From Streptomyces sp. SDr-06 (GTDB taxonomy: Bacteria; Actinomycetota; Actinomycetes; Streptomycetales; Streptomycetaceae): a stretch of DNA of 64,000 nt. A program made the translations under genes and the position numbers. Shown here one piece after another: positions 7,957 through 18,404 of the stretch (positions are counted from its first letter, which is position 1; every line of letters begins with the position of its first letter). The notes beneath the pieces were generated by a model. It was not told the origin of the DNA, did no database searches, and worked only from the letters and a program-made list of their open reading frames with translations. The stretch lies in assembly GCF_003324565.1 (NCBI RefSeq), contig NZ_QOLA01000010.1, positions 62,001-126,000 on the forward strand. Direction: 5' to 3'.

Positions 7957-10580
7957 GACCGCTCCCGCGGCTCGTCCTGGAGGGTGACGGTCAGTTCGGC
8001 CCCCGCGGCATCGACCAGGATGGTCACGCCTTCGCGTGCCTCGCCGCCGAGCAACGCCCGGCCGATCCTGGTCTCGACCTCGTGCGCGATGAAGCGGCGC
8101 AGCGGCCGGGCGCCGTAGACCGGGTCGTAACCCTCGGCCGCGATCAGCCGTCGGGCGTCCTCGGTGAGCACCAGGTCGATCCGCTGCTCGGCGAGGCGGT
8201 GGCGCAGGTCCTCCAGCAGCAGGTCCACGATGCGCTCGATCTGCGCGATGCCGAGCGGGTGGAAGAGCACGACGTCGTCCACCCGGTTGAGGAACTCGGG
8301 CCGGAAGTGGCCGTTGAGTTCGCCCATCACCAGGTCCCGCACCTCAGGCTTGATCTCGCCGGCCTGGGTGGCGTCCTGGAGCAGGTACTGGGAGCCCAGG
8401 TTCGAGGTCATGATGATGACGGTGTTGCGGAAGTCGACGGTACGGCCCTGCGCGTCGGTGATCCTGCCGTCGTCCAGCACCTGGAGCAGCGTGTTGAAGA
8501 CGTCGGCGTGCGCCTTCTCGATCTCGTCGAACAGGACGACCGAGTACGGCTTGCGACGCACCGCCTCGGTGAGCTGACCGCCCTCCTCGTAGCCCACGTA
8601 TCCGGGGGGCGCGCCCACCAGGCGACTGACGGTGTGCCGTTCCTGGTACTCGCTCATGTCGAGGCGGATCATGTTGCTCTCGCTGTCGAACAACGCGGCG
8701 GCCAGCGTCTTGGCCAGCTCGGTCTTCCCGACGCCGGTCGGACCGAGGAAGATGAACGAGCCGATCGGCCGGCGCGGGTCCCGCACCCCGGAGCGGGCCC
8801 GGATCACCGCGTCGGCGACGAGCTGGACGGCCTCGTCCTGGCCCACGACCCGCTCGCGCAGGATCTCGTCCAGCTTGAGGAGCTTCTGCCGCTCGCCCTC
8901 CTGGAGCCGGGTGACGGGGATGCCGGTCCACGCGGAGACGATCTCGGCGATCTCCTCGGCGGTCACCACCTCGCGCAGCAGCCGGCTCTCGCCCTGCTTG
9001 TGGGCGAGCCGCTCCTCCTCGGCGGCCAGCCGGCGCTCCAGTTCGCTGACGGTTCCGTAGCGCAACTGGGCGGCCCGGTTGAGATCGTAGGCGCGTTCGG
9101 CCTGCTCGGCCTCCTGCCGGGCGCGTTCCAGTTCCTGGCGCAGTTCCTGGACCTTGCGGATGGCCTGGCGTTCGGCCTCCCACTGGGCGTGCTTGGCATC
9201 CACCTCGGCCCGCAGGTCGGCAAGTTCACGCCGGAGGTCCTCCAGGCGGGCGCGGCTGGCCGGGTCGGTCTCCTGGTCCAGCGCGGCCTCCTCGATCTCC
9301 AGCCGGGTGGCACGGCGGGTGAGTTCGTCGAGTTCGGCGGGCATGGAGTCGATCTCGGTCCGCAGCCGCGCGCAGGCCTCGTCGACCAGGTCGATGGCCT
9401 TGTCCGGGAGGAAGCGGTCGCTGATGTAGCGGTGGCTGAGCGTGGCGGCGGCGACCAGCGCGCCGTCCTGGATCTTGACGCCGTGGAAGATCTCCAGTCG
9501 CTCCCGAATGCCGCGCAGGATCGAGATCGCGTCCTCGACGCTCGGCTCGTCCACCTGGACGGTCTGGAAGCGGCGTTCCAGGGCCGCGTCGGACTCGATG
9601 TGCTTACGGTACTCGTCCAGCGTGGTGGCGCCGATCATGTGCAGCTCGCCGCGCGCCAGCATCGGCTTGAGCATGTTGCCCGCATCCATCGCGCCCTCGG
9701 CGGCGCCGGCCCCGACGACGGTGTGCAACTCGTCCACGAACAGCAGGATCCGGCCCTCGGCTCCCTTGACCTCGGACAGCACGGCCTTGAGGCGCTCCTC
9801 GAACTCGCCACGGTATTTCGCCCCGGCCACCAGCGAGCCCATGTCGAGCGAGAACACGGTCTTGTCCCGCAGCCCTTCCGGCACGTCGCCGCGCACGATC
9901 CGCTGGGCCAGGCCCTCCACGATGGCGGTCTTGCCGACGCCCGGCTCACCGATCAGCACCGGGTTGTTCTTGCTCTTGCGGCTGAGGATCTGGATCACCC
10001 GCCGGATCTCCGCGTCACGCCCGATCACCGGGTCGAGGCGACCACTGCGGGCCTCGACAACGAGGTCGCGCCCGTACTTGTCGAGAGCCTCATACGCTTC
10101 CTCAGGAGTGGCGGAGGTGACCCGTTGGTTCCCGCGCACGGTGGTGAGGGCGGCGAGGAAGGAGTCCTTGCTGACGCCCTGTTCACCGAGCCGCCGGCCG
10201 GCTGCGGTGATCGAACCCTCGTCCACCAGGGCCAGCACCAGGTGCTCGGTGGAGACGTACTCGTCCTTGAGTCGCTTGGCCTCCTGCTCCGCAGTGTCGA
10301 GCAGTCGAGCCAACCGCTGAGTCACCATCACTTGGCCGGGGGCGGCTCCCGGACCGGTCGTCCGCGGGCGTTTGGCGAGATCGGCCTCGACGGCGGCCCG
10401 TAGGGCTGCCGGGTCCGCGCCGGCACCGGCCAGCAGACGGGTGGTCAGGCCGTCCTGCTGATCGAGCAGGGCCAGCAGCAGGTGCTCCCCGTCGACCTCG
10501 GACTGGCCCATCCTTACCGCGACGCTCTGCGCTTCCTGCAGCGCTTCCTGGGACTTCTGGGTGAGGCGGTTCATGTCCAT
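7953..10580 (-). CDS. clpB: ATP-dependent disaggregase ClpB
   Basis: The 875-residue AAA+ protein has the full ClpB plan: double Clp-N repeat (about 4-145), first ATPase domain with GEPGVGKT and its Walker B DEL, a coiled-coil M-domain (about 405-530, rich in RLEDLRRELADLRAEV-like heptads), and a second ATPase domain with GPTGVGKTELAKTLA and DEIEKAH. The M-domain separates it from ClpC and ClpA. It threads aggregated proteins with help from DnaK. The ATG at 10580 has AAGGAG eight bases upstream; a much longer upstream extension is shadow sequence. The start overlaps the end of the cbpM-like gene by ten bases, and its stop overlaps trxC. Confidence 0.95.
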   Translation of the reverse strand: MDMNRLTQKSQEALQEAQSVAVRMGQSEVDGEHLLLALLDQQDGLTTRLLAGAGADPAALRAAVEADLAKRPRTTGPGAAPGQVMVTQRLARLLDTAEQEAKRLKDEYVSTEHLVLALVDEGSITAAGRRLGEQGVSKDSFLAALTTVRGNQRVTSATPEEAYEALDKYGRDLVVEARSGRLDPVIGRDAEIRRVIQILSRKSKNNPVLIGEPGVGKTAIVEGLAQRIVRGDVPEGLRDKTVFSLDMGSLVAGAKYRGEFEERLKAVLSEVKGAEGRILLFVDELHTVVGAGAAEGAMDAGNMLKPMLARGELHMIGATTLDEYRKHIESDAALERRFQTVQVDEPSVEDAISILRGIRERLEIFHGVKIQDGALVAAATLSHRYISDRFLPDKAIDLVDEACARLRTEIDSMPAELDELTRRATRLEIEEAALDQETDPASRARLEDLRRELADLRAEVDAKHAQWEAERQAIRKVQELRQELERARQEAEQAERAYDLNRAAQLRYGTVSELERRLAAEEERLAHKQGESRLLREVVTAEEIAEIVSAWTGIPVTRLQEGERQKLLKLDEILRERVVGQDEAVQLVADAVIRARSGVRDPRRPIGSFIFLGPTGVGKTELAKTLAAALFDSESNMIRLDMSEYQERHTVSRLVGAPPGYVGYEEGGQLTEAVRRKPYSVVLFDEIEKAHADVFNTLLQVLDDGRITDAQGRTVDFRNTVIIMTSNLGSQYLLQDATQAGEIKPEVRDLVMGELNGHFRPEFLNRVDDVVLFHPLGIAQIERIVDLLLEDLRHRLAEQRIDLVLTEDARRLIAAEGYDPVYGARPLRRFIAHEVETRIGRALLGGEAREGVTILVDAAGAELTVTLQDEPRERS

Positions 10581-10939
10581 GGTGAGGGCTCCTTGGCGGT
10601 TCGTTCGCTGCGCCGCAGTGCGATGTCCAGGCGTTCGATGCGGTCCAGCAGGTCCAGGACGACACCGATGGCCGCGTAGTTGAGGCCCAGTCCGATCCGC
10701 AGCCGCTGCACCCGCGCGATGGCCGACGGCGCGCTCGGCCGGAACCACAGCCGGCCCCGGGCATCACGCTCGGCGTCCACCAGCCCGAGGGCGACGAAGC
10801 GGCTGACGAGTTCGGGCGACAGTCCACTCCTGCCGGCCACTGAGGCCAGGGAAAGCTGATAAGGGCTGGGGCTGGTTCGGTAGACCCGCACCAGGGGATA
10901 GGCCCTGCCTGCGGCGGGAGAACGCTGTTCTGCCCTCAT
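10571..10939 (-). CDS. MerR-like chaperone modulator (CbpM type)
   Basis: A 122-residue protein with a MerR-like winged-helix start (about 30-60, YQLSLASVAGRSGLSPELVSRFVALGLVDAERDARGRLWF) followed by two helices (IARVQRLRIGLGLNYAAIGVVLDLLDRI). Position directly after a DnaJ-class gene and before clpB matches CbpM, which binds the J domain of CbpA; the HspR repressor of the main dnaK operon has a similar fold but a different gene order and usually a longer acidic tail. It could therefore be a J-protein modulator, a repressor of this operon, or both. The ATG at 10939 was taken because the frame upstream is shadow. Confidence 0.72.
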   Translation of the reverse strand: MRAEQRSPAAGRAYPLVRVYRTSPSPYQLSLASVAGRSGLSPELVSRFVALGLVDAERDARGRLWFRPSAPSAIARVQRLRIGLGLNYAAIGVVLDLLDRIERLDIALRRSERTAKEPSPWT

Positions 10940-10943
10940 GTCT

Positions 10944-11909
10944 CTACTTCCTCGGGTCGAAGGAGGAGACGGCGGCCAGTTCCTCGAACAGCTCGCGCTC
11001 ACGCGGGCTGGGCGAGGGCGGCACCATCACCTGGATGTCGGCGTAGAGGTGACCGGGGGAACCCTTGGGGTCGGGCATCCCCTCGCCACGCAGCCGCAGC
11101 CGACGGCCGGTGGAGGTACCGGGCGGCACATGCACCTTGGCCGTCCCACCCGGACCGGAGACCGGCACCGTCGCCCCCAGCGCTGCCTCCCAGGCGGTAA
11201 CCGGCAGATCGACGTGGATATCGCGCCCGACGAGCCGATAACGGGGATGGGGGGCGATGCGGACCACCAGATAGAGATCTCCGGCGGAACCCGGGCCGCG
11301 GCCCCGGCCTCCCTCCCCCGCCAGCCGAATGCGCTGCCCATCGACGACGCCGGCCGGGATGGTGACGTCGTAGCTGCGCTCACCGCCGGGGCCGCCGAGG
11401 GTGACCTTCCGCCGGCCGCCGCGGTACGCCTCCTCCACACTGAGCGTGAGTTCGGCCTCCTGGTCCGCGCCGGGGATCGGGCTGCCCCGCCCGGCCCCCC
11501 TGGCCCGGCCGCCGAACATACCTCCGAAGAGATCTTCGAAGTCGACGCCGGAGGCGTCGAAGCCGGTCTCCGTCCAGGTCCGGGCGCCCGCCCGGCCCTG
11601 GGTGCCTCCGAAGGGACTGCCCCGGTGCGCGCCGGCTCCGCCGCCAAAGCCCTGACCGGCCCCGACGCGGTCGTCGTAATCCTCCGGAATCTGCCGGAAG
11701 TCGGGGCCGAACCGGTCGTAGCGGGACCGGGTGTCGGGGTCGGACAGCACGCTGTACGCCTCGTTGATCTGCTTGAAGCGCTCCTCTGCGGCCGGGTCAC
11801 GGTTGACGTCCGGGTGGTAGCGGCGGGCCAGGGTACGAAACGCCTGCTGGATCTCGGCCGCGTCGGCGGTGCGAGGGACGCCCAGCACCTGGTAGTAGTC
11901 GTCTGCCAT
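10944..11909 (-). CDS. cbpA: DnaJ-class co-chaperone of the CbpA type
   Basis: The protein (321 residues) begins with a J domain (residues 4-68; HPD at 32-34), continues with a long Gly/Phe/Arg-rich linker containing DFEDLFGGMFGG, and ends with the two C-terminal substrate-binding beta domains. It lacks the four CxxCxGxG zinc repeats of DnaJ, so it is a CbpA-type partner that stimulates the DnaK ATPase. The ATG at 11909 is preferred over a GTG at 11921 that overlaps the grpE stop, because family members begin at the DYYQVLGV block. It lies four bases before the cbpM-like gene. Confidence 0.9.
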   Translation of the reverse strand: MADDYYQVLGVPRTADAAEIQQAFRTLARRYHPDVNRDPAAEERFKQINEAYSVLSDPDTRSRYDRFGPDFRQIPEDYDDRVGAGQGFGGGAGAHRGSPFGGTQGRAGARTWTETGFDASGVDFEDLFGGMFGGRARGAGRGSPIPGADQEAELTLSVEEAYRGGRRKVTLGGPGGERSYDVTIPAGVVDGQRIRLAGEGGRGRGPGSAGDLYLVVRIAPHPRYRLVGRDIHVDLPVTAWEAALGATVPVSGPGGTAKVHVPPGTSTGRRLRLRGEGMPDPKGSPGHLYADIQVMVPPSPSPRERELFEELAAVSSFDPRK

Positions 11910-11917
11910 GGCGGGCC

Positions 11918-12490
11918 TCACTCCTGCTTGCGGCTGACCGCCACCGCGGCCGGCCGCAGCTGGTGGCCCGGTTCGCCGTACCCAGGCCGTACCACCTGGA
12001 CGACGGTGCCGGCTGTGGTATCTGGTACATCCACCACGGACACCACCTCATGCTGCTCGGGGTGGAAGGGGACTCCGGTCTCGTCGTGGCGGGGGTAGCC
12101 GAGGCTGCGCAGCACCTCGACGGCCTGGTCACGTACCGCCCTGACTCCGCTGACGATCGAGCCAGGGTCGTCGGCTCCCGCATGGGCGAGGGCCAGTTCG
12201 AGGTTGTCCACGACCGGGAGGAACGCCGCGGCCACCTTGGCCCGCTCGGCCTCCCGCTCCCGGGGAAGCTCACGGGCGTAGCGCTTGCGAAGGTTGTCGA
12301 GGTCGGCGAGAGCTCGCCGCCACCGATCCTCCAGTTCCTCGATTTCGGAGGGGCGGGGCGCCTGCTCCGTCTCCTCGGCTTCGGGGGCCCGCGGGATCGT
12401 GTGCGCTGTGGGCATCCCCTCGGGCGGCGTCTGCTCGGGCTCGGGAGGGGAGCGGTCCTCTGCGGGACGCGTCTGTTCCTGATCGGACAT
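11918..12490 (-). CDS. grpE: Nucleotide exchange factor GrpE
   Basis: The 190-residue protein shows a disordered, acidic Pro-rich start, a long coiled coil (about 45-85, EELEDRWRRALADLDNLRKRY) and the C-terminal beta domain ending in VVRPGYGEPGHQLRPAAVAV, close to the GrpE signature. It releases ADP from DnaK. The ATG at 12490 lies ten bases after the dnaK stop and follows a GGGG-rich purine run. The last codon abuts the cbpA-like gene. Confidence 0.93.
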   Translation of the reverse strand: MSDQEQTRPAEDRSPPEPEQTPPEGMPTAHTIPRAPEAEETEQAPRPSEIEELEDRWRRALADLDNLRKRYARELPREREAERAKVAAAFLPVVDNLELALAHAGADDPGSIVSGVRAVRDQAVEVLRSLGYPRHDETGVPFHPEQHEVVSVVDVPDTTAGTVVQVVRPGYGEPGHQLRPAAVAVSRKQE

Positions 12491-12500
12491 GTCGCCCCCC

Positions 12501-14411
<1,911 letters not shown>

Positions 14412-14654
14412 GGGAATCTCCTCCGTCGTGACGGTGGACCGGTCGGCGGGCAGCCAGTGGTACGGACGGCGTGCCACACCCGCCTAGCAGCCTCGCAGCG
14501 CACGCGGCGCACTTCCTCGGCCCGGCAGGACCAATCCGCGCCGCGTTTCCAGTCCCCGAGGACAGCCACGCCACATGCCTCCCGGTGGCAGTGCGTGTCG
14601 AGCGGCGTAGCGTGTAGGCGGGAAAGCCACTGTCGAGCCACCACTGGACGTGCG

Positions 14655-16505
14655 ATGGACGCTGTTCCTCCTCCGCCCCCCGGTCCCGGCTGCGTCGTCC
14701 CGCGGCCGGAGATCTCGCGCCACGGTCTGCTACGTCTGGTAACGGCCATGCTCGACGGTGAGGACGAGCACGAGGTGCTGTGGGGTGGCATGGCAGCGAT
14801 CGTCGCCACCGGCCCTTTCATCACCGAAGCGGCGTACGCCGTCCACGACGGTCTGGCGCGGCGCTGCCCACCACCCCGGGTGGTGTTCTCCGCGGTCGCC
14901 CGGCCGGGCCATGAGGCGCCGCAGAAACCTGAAGCCCAGGCTGAAGCGGCCGATGCCGACCAGATGGCCGCCGACCGGCTCGACCGGCAGATCGCTTCTC
15001 TGGACGGCCGCAGCCGGCATCTGCACCGGCCGGGCGGACTGTGGATACGGGCCATCGCAGTGCGTTACCGGGAAACCTGCCTCGGCTATCTCGTCGTCCG
15101 GTCCCTGACCACACCCTCGACTGAGGAGACCGCTCTGACCGATCTGCTCGCCCAACAGACCGGGATAGTCCTCGCGCTCCTCACCAGGCACCGGAGCGAG
15201 CCGGCCGCCGGGGCACGGGACAAGCCACGGACCGACGAGACGTCCGATACCGGAAACCCGCCGGAGCCCGAGGACCGCACACCCGCCGTGGGCCACGGCA
15301 GGAGAAGCGCCTCCGCCCTGGCCTCGCGGCTCGCCACCCACGAGGCGCTCTCCCACGCCGCCGTCTCGGGCAGGGGTGAGACGGGAATCCTCCAGACCCT
15401 GCACGAGCACACCGGAATCGCGGCCCTCACCGAGGACCGCTTCGGCAACCCACGCGCCCGGGCGGGCCCCGACGAGGATGGCCCCCAGAGCGGCGTCGGC
15501 GGTGGAACCCGCCCCGAGTCGGAGAACCGGCGCCGGGACGCCCTGATGCACCGCACGTGGCACCAACCCGGCGCAGTCCGGGACCGGAACCGGCTGGTCA
15601 TGCCCATAGAGATGGCCGGAGACCTGCTCGGTGTTGTCGTGCTGGATGATCCGCACCAGCGGGCGACGGAAGCGGACGCATCGGCCCTCGAACAGGCCGC
15701 TCGGGTACTGGCTCCCCTCCTCTTCCACGAACGCAGACTGGCCGAGCTGGAGCCCCAGCTGCGCCGGGACCTGGTCGACCGCCTGGTCTCAGGTGTGGGG
15801 ACCAAGGACGCCTTCACCCAGGCCGCAGCCCTCGGCCACGACCTGCACCGGCCGCACAGAGTCGCCGTACTGGAGTGGCCGGGGGCACCTGAGGGGGCCG
15901 CGCTCTGCGACGCGGTGACACGGGCGATGGAGCGGTTGCATCGGGACGTGCTCGTCGGCTCTCGTGGCGCGACCACGGTCGTCCTGGTGGCGGGGCAGGA
16001 CCCGCATGACCCGGGAGACGATCTGTACAAGGCCGTCTCAGAGGGCCTCGGCACCGGCGCAGGCGCGATCGGGGTGGGCGGCCAGTGCGAGGTCCTCGCC
16101 GATCTGCCGCACTCCTACGACGAAGCCATCCGTGCCCTTGCCGTCCGCCGCCGTTCCCGGGACCCATTCGGCAGCACCGACTTCCGCGAACTAGGCCTCT
16201 GCCGCATGATGGGCACCGGCGCAGGCGAGCGGGAAGCCGACCTCTTCGTCCACGTATGGCTCGGCCGGCTGCTGGACTACGACGCCCAGCACCACACCGA
16301 ACTGGTAACGACACTCTCGCACTACCTGGAGAGCGGCTGCAGCTACGACGCGACCTCCGAGATGCTCCTCATCCACCGCAGCACGGTCCGCTACCGCCTG
16401 CAGCGCATCAGCGAGATCACCGGCCACGACCTCGGCGTCGTCGAAACGCGCCTCAATCTGCACATTGCCACCCACATCCGCAACGTGCTCGACCCACCGC
16501 GTTGA
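14655..16505 (+). CDS. PucR-family helix-turn-helix regulator
   Basis: A 616-residue protein. The last 60 residues (HYLESGCSYDATSEMLLIHRSTVRYRLQRI) are the PucR-type C-terminal HTH; before it lies the GGDEF-like region typical of CdaR/PucR regulators (about 385-545). The N-terminal half includes two GAF-like segments of low similarity. It diverges from dnaK over a 243-bp gap and may regulate the chaperone operon, but that is position only. The start at ATG 14655 is uncertain: no strong ribosome-binding site is visible, and codons further in are possible. Confidence 0.8.
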   Translation: MDAVPPPPPGPGCVVPRPEISRHGLLRLVTAMLDGEDEHEVLWGGMAAIVATGPFITEAAYAVHDGLARRCPPPRVVFSAVARPGHEAPQKPEAQAEAADADQMAADRLDRQIASLDGRSRHLHRPGGLWIRAIAVRYRETCLGYLVVRSLTTPSTEETALTDLLAQQTGIVLALLTRHRSEPAAGARDKPRTDETSDTGNPPEPEDRTPAVGHGRRSASALASRLATHEALSHAAVSGRGETGILQTLHEHTGIAALTEDRFGNPRARAGPDEDGPQSGVGGGTRPESENRRRDALMHRTWHQPGAVRDRNRLVMPIEMAGDLLGVVVLDDPHQRATEADASALEQAARVLAPLLFHERRLAELEPQLRRDLVDRLVSGVGTKDAFTQAAALGHDLHRPHRVAVLEWPGAPEGAALCDAVTRAMERLHRDVLVGSRGATTVVLVAGQDPHDPGDDLYKAVSEGLGTGAGAIGVGGQCEVLADLPHSYDEAIRALAVRRRSRDPFGSTDFRELGLCRMMGTGAGEREADLFVHVWLGRLLDYDAQHHTELVTTLSHYLESGCSYDATSEMLLIHRSTVRYRLQRISEITGHDLGVVETRLNLHIATHIRNVLDPPR

Positions 16506-16737
16506 GTCGGTCCAGCGGCCGGCTCTGCCCGCCATGCCCTCTGTGCTTGGTGCCGCTGGAGGGGGGGGCCGAGGGCGCCTCGCGAGCAGTCGTTGACGAA
16601 CGCCATCCCGACGTCCAGCCGCCGGGCTCTCCGTTCCCCAGGTGTGCATCGACGCCACGACAAGCCCCCACGGTGGCGCCCCTGCCACGCCTCACCAGTG
16701 AAGGCGCCACCCACAGTCTCGCAACGACAACGGTCAT

Positions 16738-18387
16738 TCAGCTCTTCGAGGTCCGCCATTCCTCGGCGTAGTCGTTGAAGATCGCACGCAGATGGTGGCC
16801 GATCTTCAGGTAGTCGAGGTCGTCCAGGTTGGCGAGCGAGACCCGGACCGACCACTCGGGCCCTTCGAAGCCGCCGCCGTTGAGCAGTACGACACGGGTC
16901 TGCTCGGCGAGGCGGAACAGCGGGTCGACCGGCTCGTAGTTCTTCTCCAGGAAATCCGCGAAGTCCTTGCCGTGGACGCGTTCGGCCTCGGCGAGGAGAT
17001 CGAGCTCGATGTAGTACCCGGCTCGTTTCGGATCGTCGGAGATTCTCATCTGGGCCCCCTCCAGGAGGAGGTCGAGCCGCTGGCGCACGATGGCGCGGAT
17101 GCGGTGCTTGTAGGCCTGGCCCTCGTCGAGCAGGTCGAAGAGCGAGAACAGCACCATCATCACCTGCTGTGGCAGCGAGAGCCCGGCGGTGTGGTTGAGG
17201 GCGACCTGGCGGGAGTCGGCGACGAGGCGGTCGATGAAGCGGATCTTCTCCGGTTCCAGGCTCAGCGTGCCGTAGCGCTTGTTCAGGCGCTCCTTCTCGG
17301 CGGCCAGCAGTGCGGCGATCATCTCGTCGATCACGTTGTCGTCGTGCAGCCCGATCACACCGAGCCGGTGTCCGGTGCAGCCGTAGTGCTTGGAGTACGA
17401 GTAGACGAGCAGGGTGTTGCGGGGCAGCTCGGCCGCGATCGAGCGGAAGCCCTCCACGAACGTGCCGTACACGTCGTCGGTGACGACCAGCAGGTTCGGG
17501 TTGTCCCGGGCGACGATCTCGCGCAGCTGGCCCGCTACCCGGTCGCTGAGTGCGAGCGACGGTGGGTTGGAAGGGTTGACCAGGCAGACCAGTTTGACCG
17601 AAGGATCGGCGAGCTTGGCGACCTCTTCGGCGGGGTAGCGCCACTCGCGCACCCCGGTCTCGGTGAACAGGCTCGCCTCGACGTACACCACGTCGAACTC
17701 GTAGGTGTCGAGTTCGGGGATCTCCACGTACGGCGTGAACACGGGCACCATCAGGGCGATACGGTCGCCCTTCTTCAGAATCCCGTTCTTCAGCAAGGAG
17801 TCGAAGATGTAGCACATGGCCGCCGTGCCGCCCTCGGTGGCGAACAGGGAGAGGTTCCCCGCCGGGGGGCGCCGGTCGAACAGCTCGTCGGCGAGGTAGC
17901 CGCGCACGATCCGCTCGGCGTGCACCAGCATCCTGTCGGGGACTGGGTAATTGTCGCCGATCGAGCTGTCGGTCAGCTCGTGGACGAACGCGTCGCGGTC
18001 GAAGCCGAAGCGCTCGACGGCGTACGCGACACACTTGTGCAGGAGGTCGATGCCGGGCAGGTCCGGGTGCTGACGCACATACGCGTCGAAACGCTCGGCA
18101 GCGCCCACCTGCTCGGGCATGCCGCCCAGGTTGTCTGCGGTCCACACCCGGCGGGATTCCGACAGGGCGAAGTAGCCGAGCGCATGGAAGGCCTCGCGGG
18201 GCCCGGTGGCGACCCAGTTGGGGTTGCCGCGGCCGGCGTTCAGCATCTGTGTGGCCGACTTCTCCTTCTGGCCGGGCTCGTCGGCCTGCGTTGCCTGCGC
18301 GATCTGGATGAACTTGTCCTTCAGCTCGAACGGCGAGAGCTGGGCGTAGGACTGGATCTCCTCGCGGGTGAAGGTGGTCTTGGGCAC
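16738..18387 (-). CDS. asd: Aspartate 4-decarboxylase (bifunctional aspartate aminotransferase type)
   Basis: The 549-residue PLP enzyme converts aspartate to alanine plus CO2. It belongs to the aminotransferase class I/II fold, with NAGRGNPNW near residue 50, CLVNPSNPP, VTDDVYGTF, and the PLP lysine in YSYSKHYGCTGHRLG. The extended N-terminus and about 550 residues match AspD/Asd rather than AspC (about 400). The GTG at 18387 follows AGGAG five bases upstream. It lies 17 bases after two AspT-like exchanger genes on the same strand: aspartate in, alanine out, with decarboxylation consuming a cytoplasmic proton. Confidence 0.9.
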   Translation of the reverse strand: MPKTTFTREEIQSYAQLSPFELKDKFIQIAQATQADEPGQKEKSATQMLNAGRGNPNWVATGPREAFHALGYFALSESRRVWTADNLGGMPEQVGAAERFDAYVRQHPDLPGIDLLHKCVAYAVERFGFDRDAFVHELTDSSIGDNYPVPDRMLVHAERIVRGYLADELFDRRPPAGNLSLFATEGGTAAMCYIFDSLLKNGILKKGDRIALMVPVFTPYVEIPELDTYEFDVVYVEASLFTETGVREWRYPAEEVAKLADPSVKLVCLVNPSNPPSLALSDRVAGQLREIVARDNPNLLVVTDDVYGTFVEGFRSIAAELPRNTLLVYSYSKHYGCTGHRLGVIGLHDDNVIDEMIAALLAAEKERLNKRYGTLSLEPEKIRFIDRLVADSRQVALNHTAGLSLPQQVMMVLFSLFDLLDEGQAYKHRIRAIVRQRLDLLLEGAQMRISDDPKRAGYYIELDLLAEAERVHGKDFADFLEKNYEPVDPLFRLAEQTRVVLLNGGGFEGPEWSVRVSLANLDDLDYLKIGHHLRAIFNDYAEEWRTSKS

Positions 18388-18404
18388 GGTGGCTCCTGGG
18401 TGTC

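Noticed and set aside
8082..10403. A 773-codon open frame opposite clpB
   Set aside because: It is the antisense shadow of a highly conserved gene in GC-rich DNA; the protein is low-complexity and has no ribosome-binding site.
16555..16575. A run of G residues after the PucR-like gene
   Set aside because: No stem or repeat accompanies it and no function is visible; possible sequencing-sensitive tract only.
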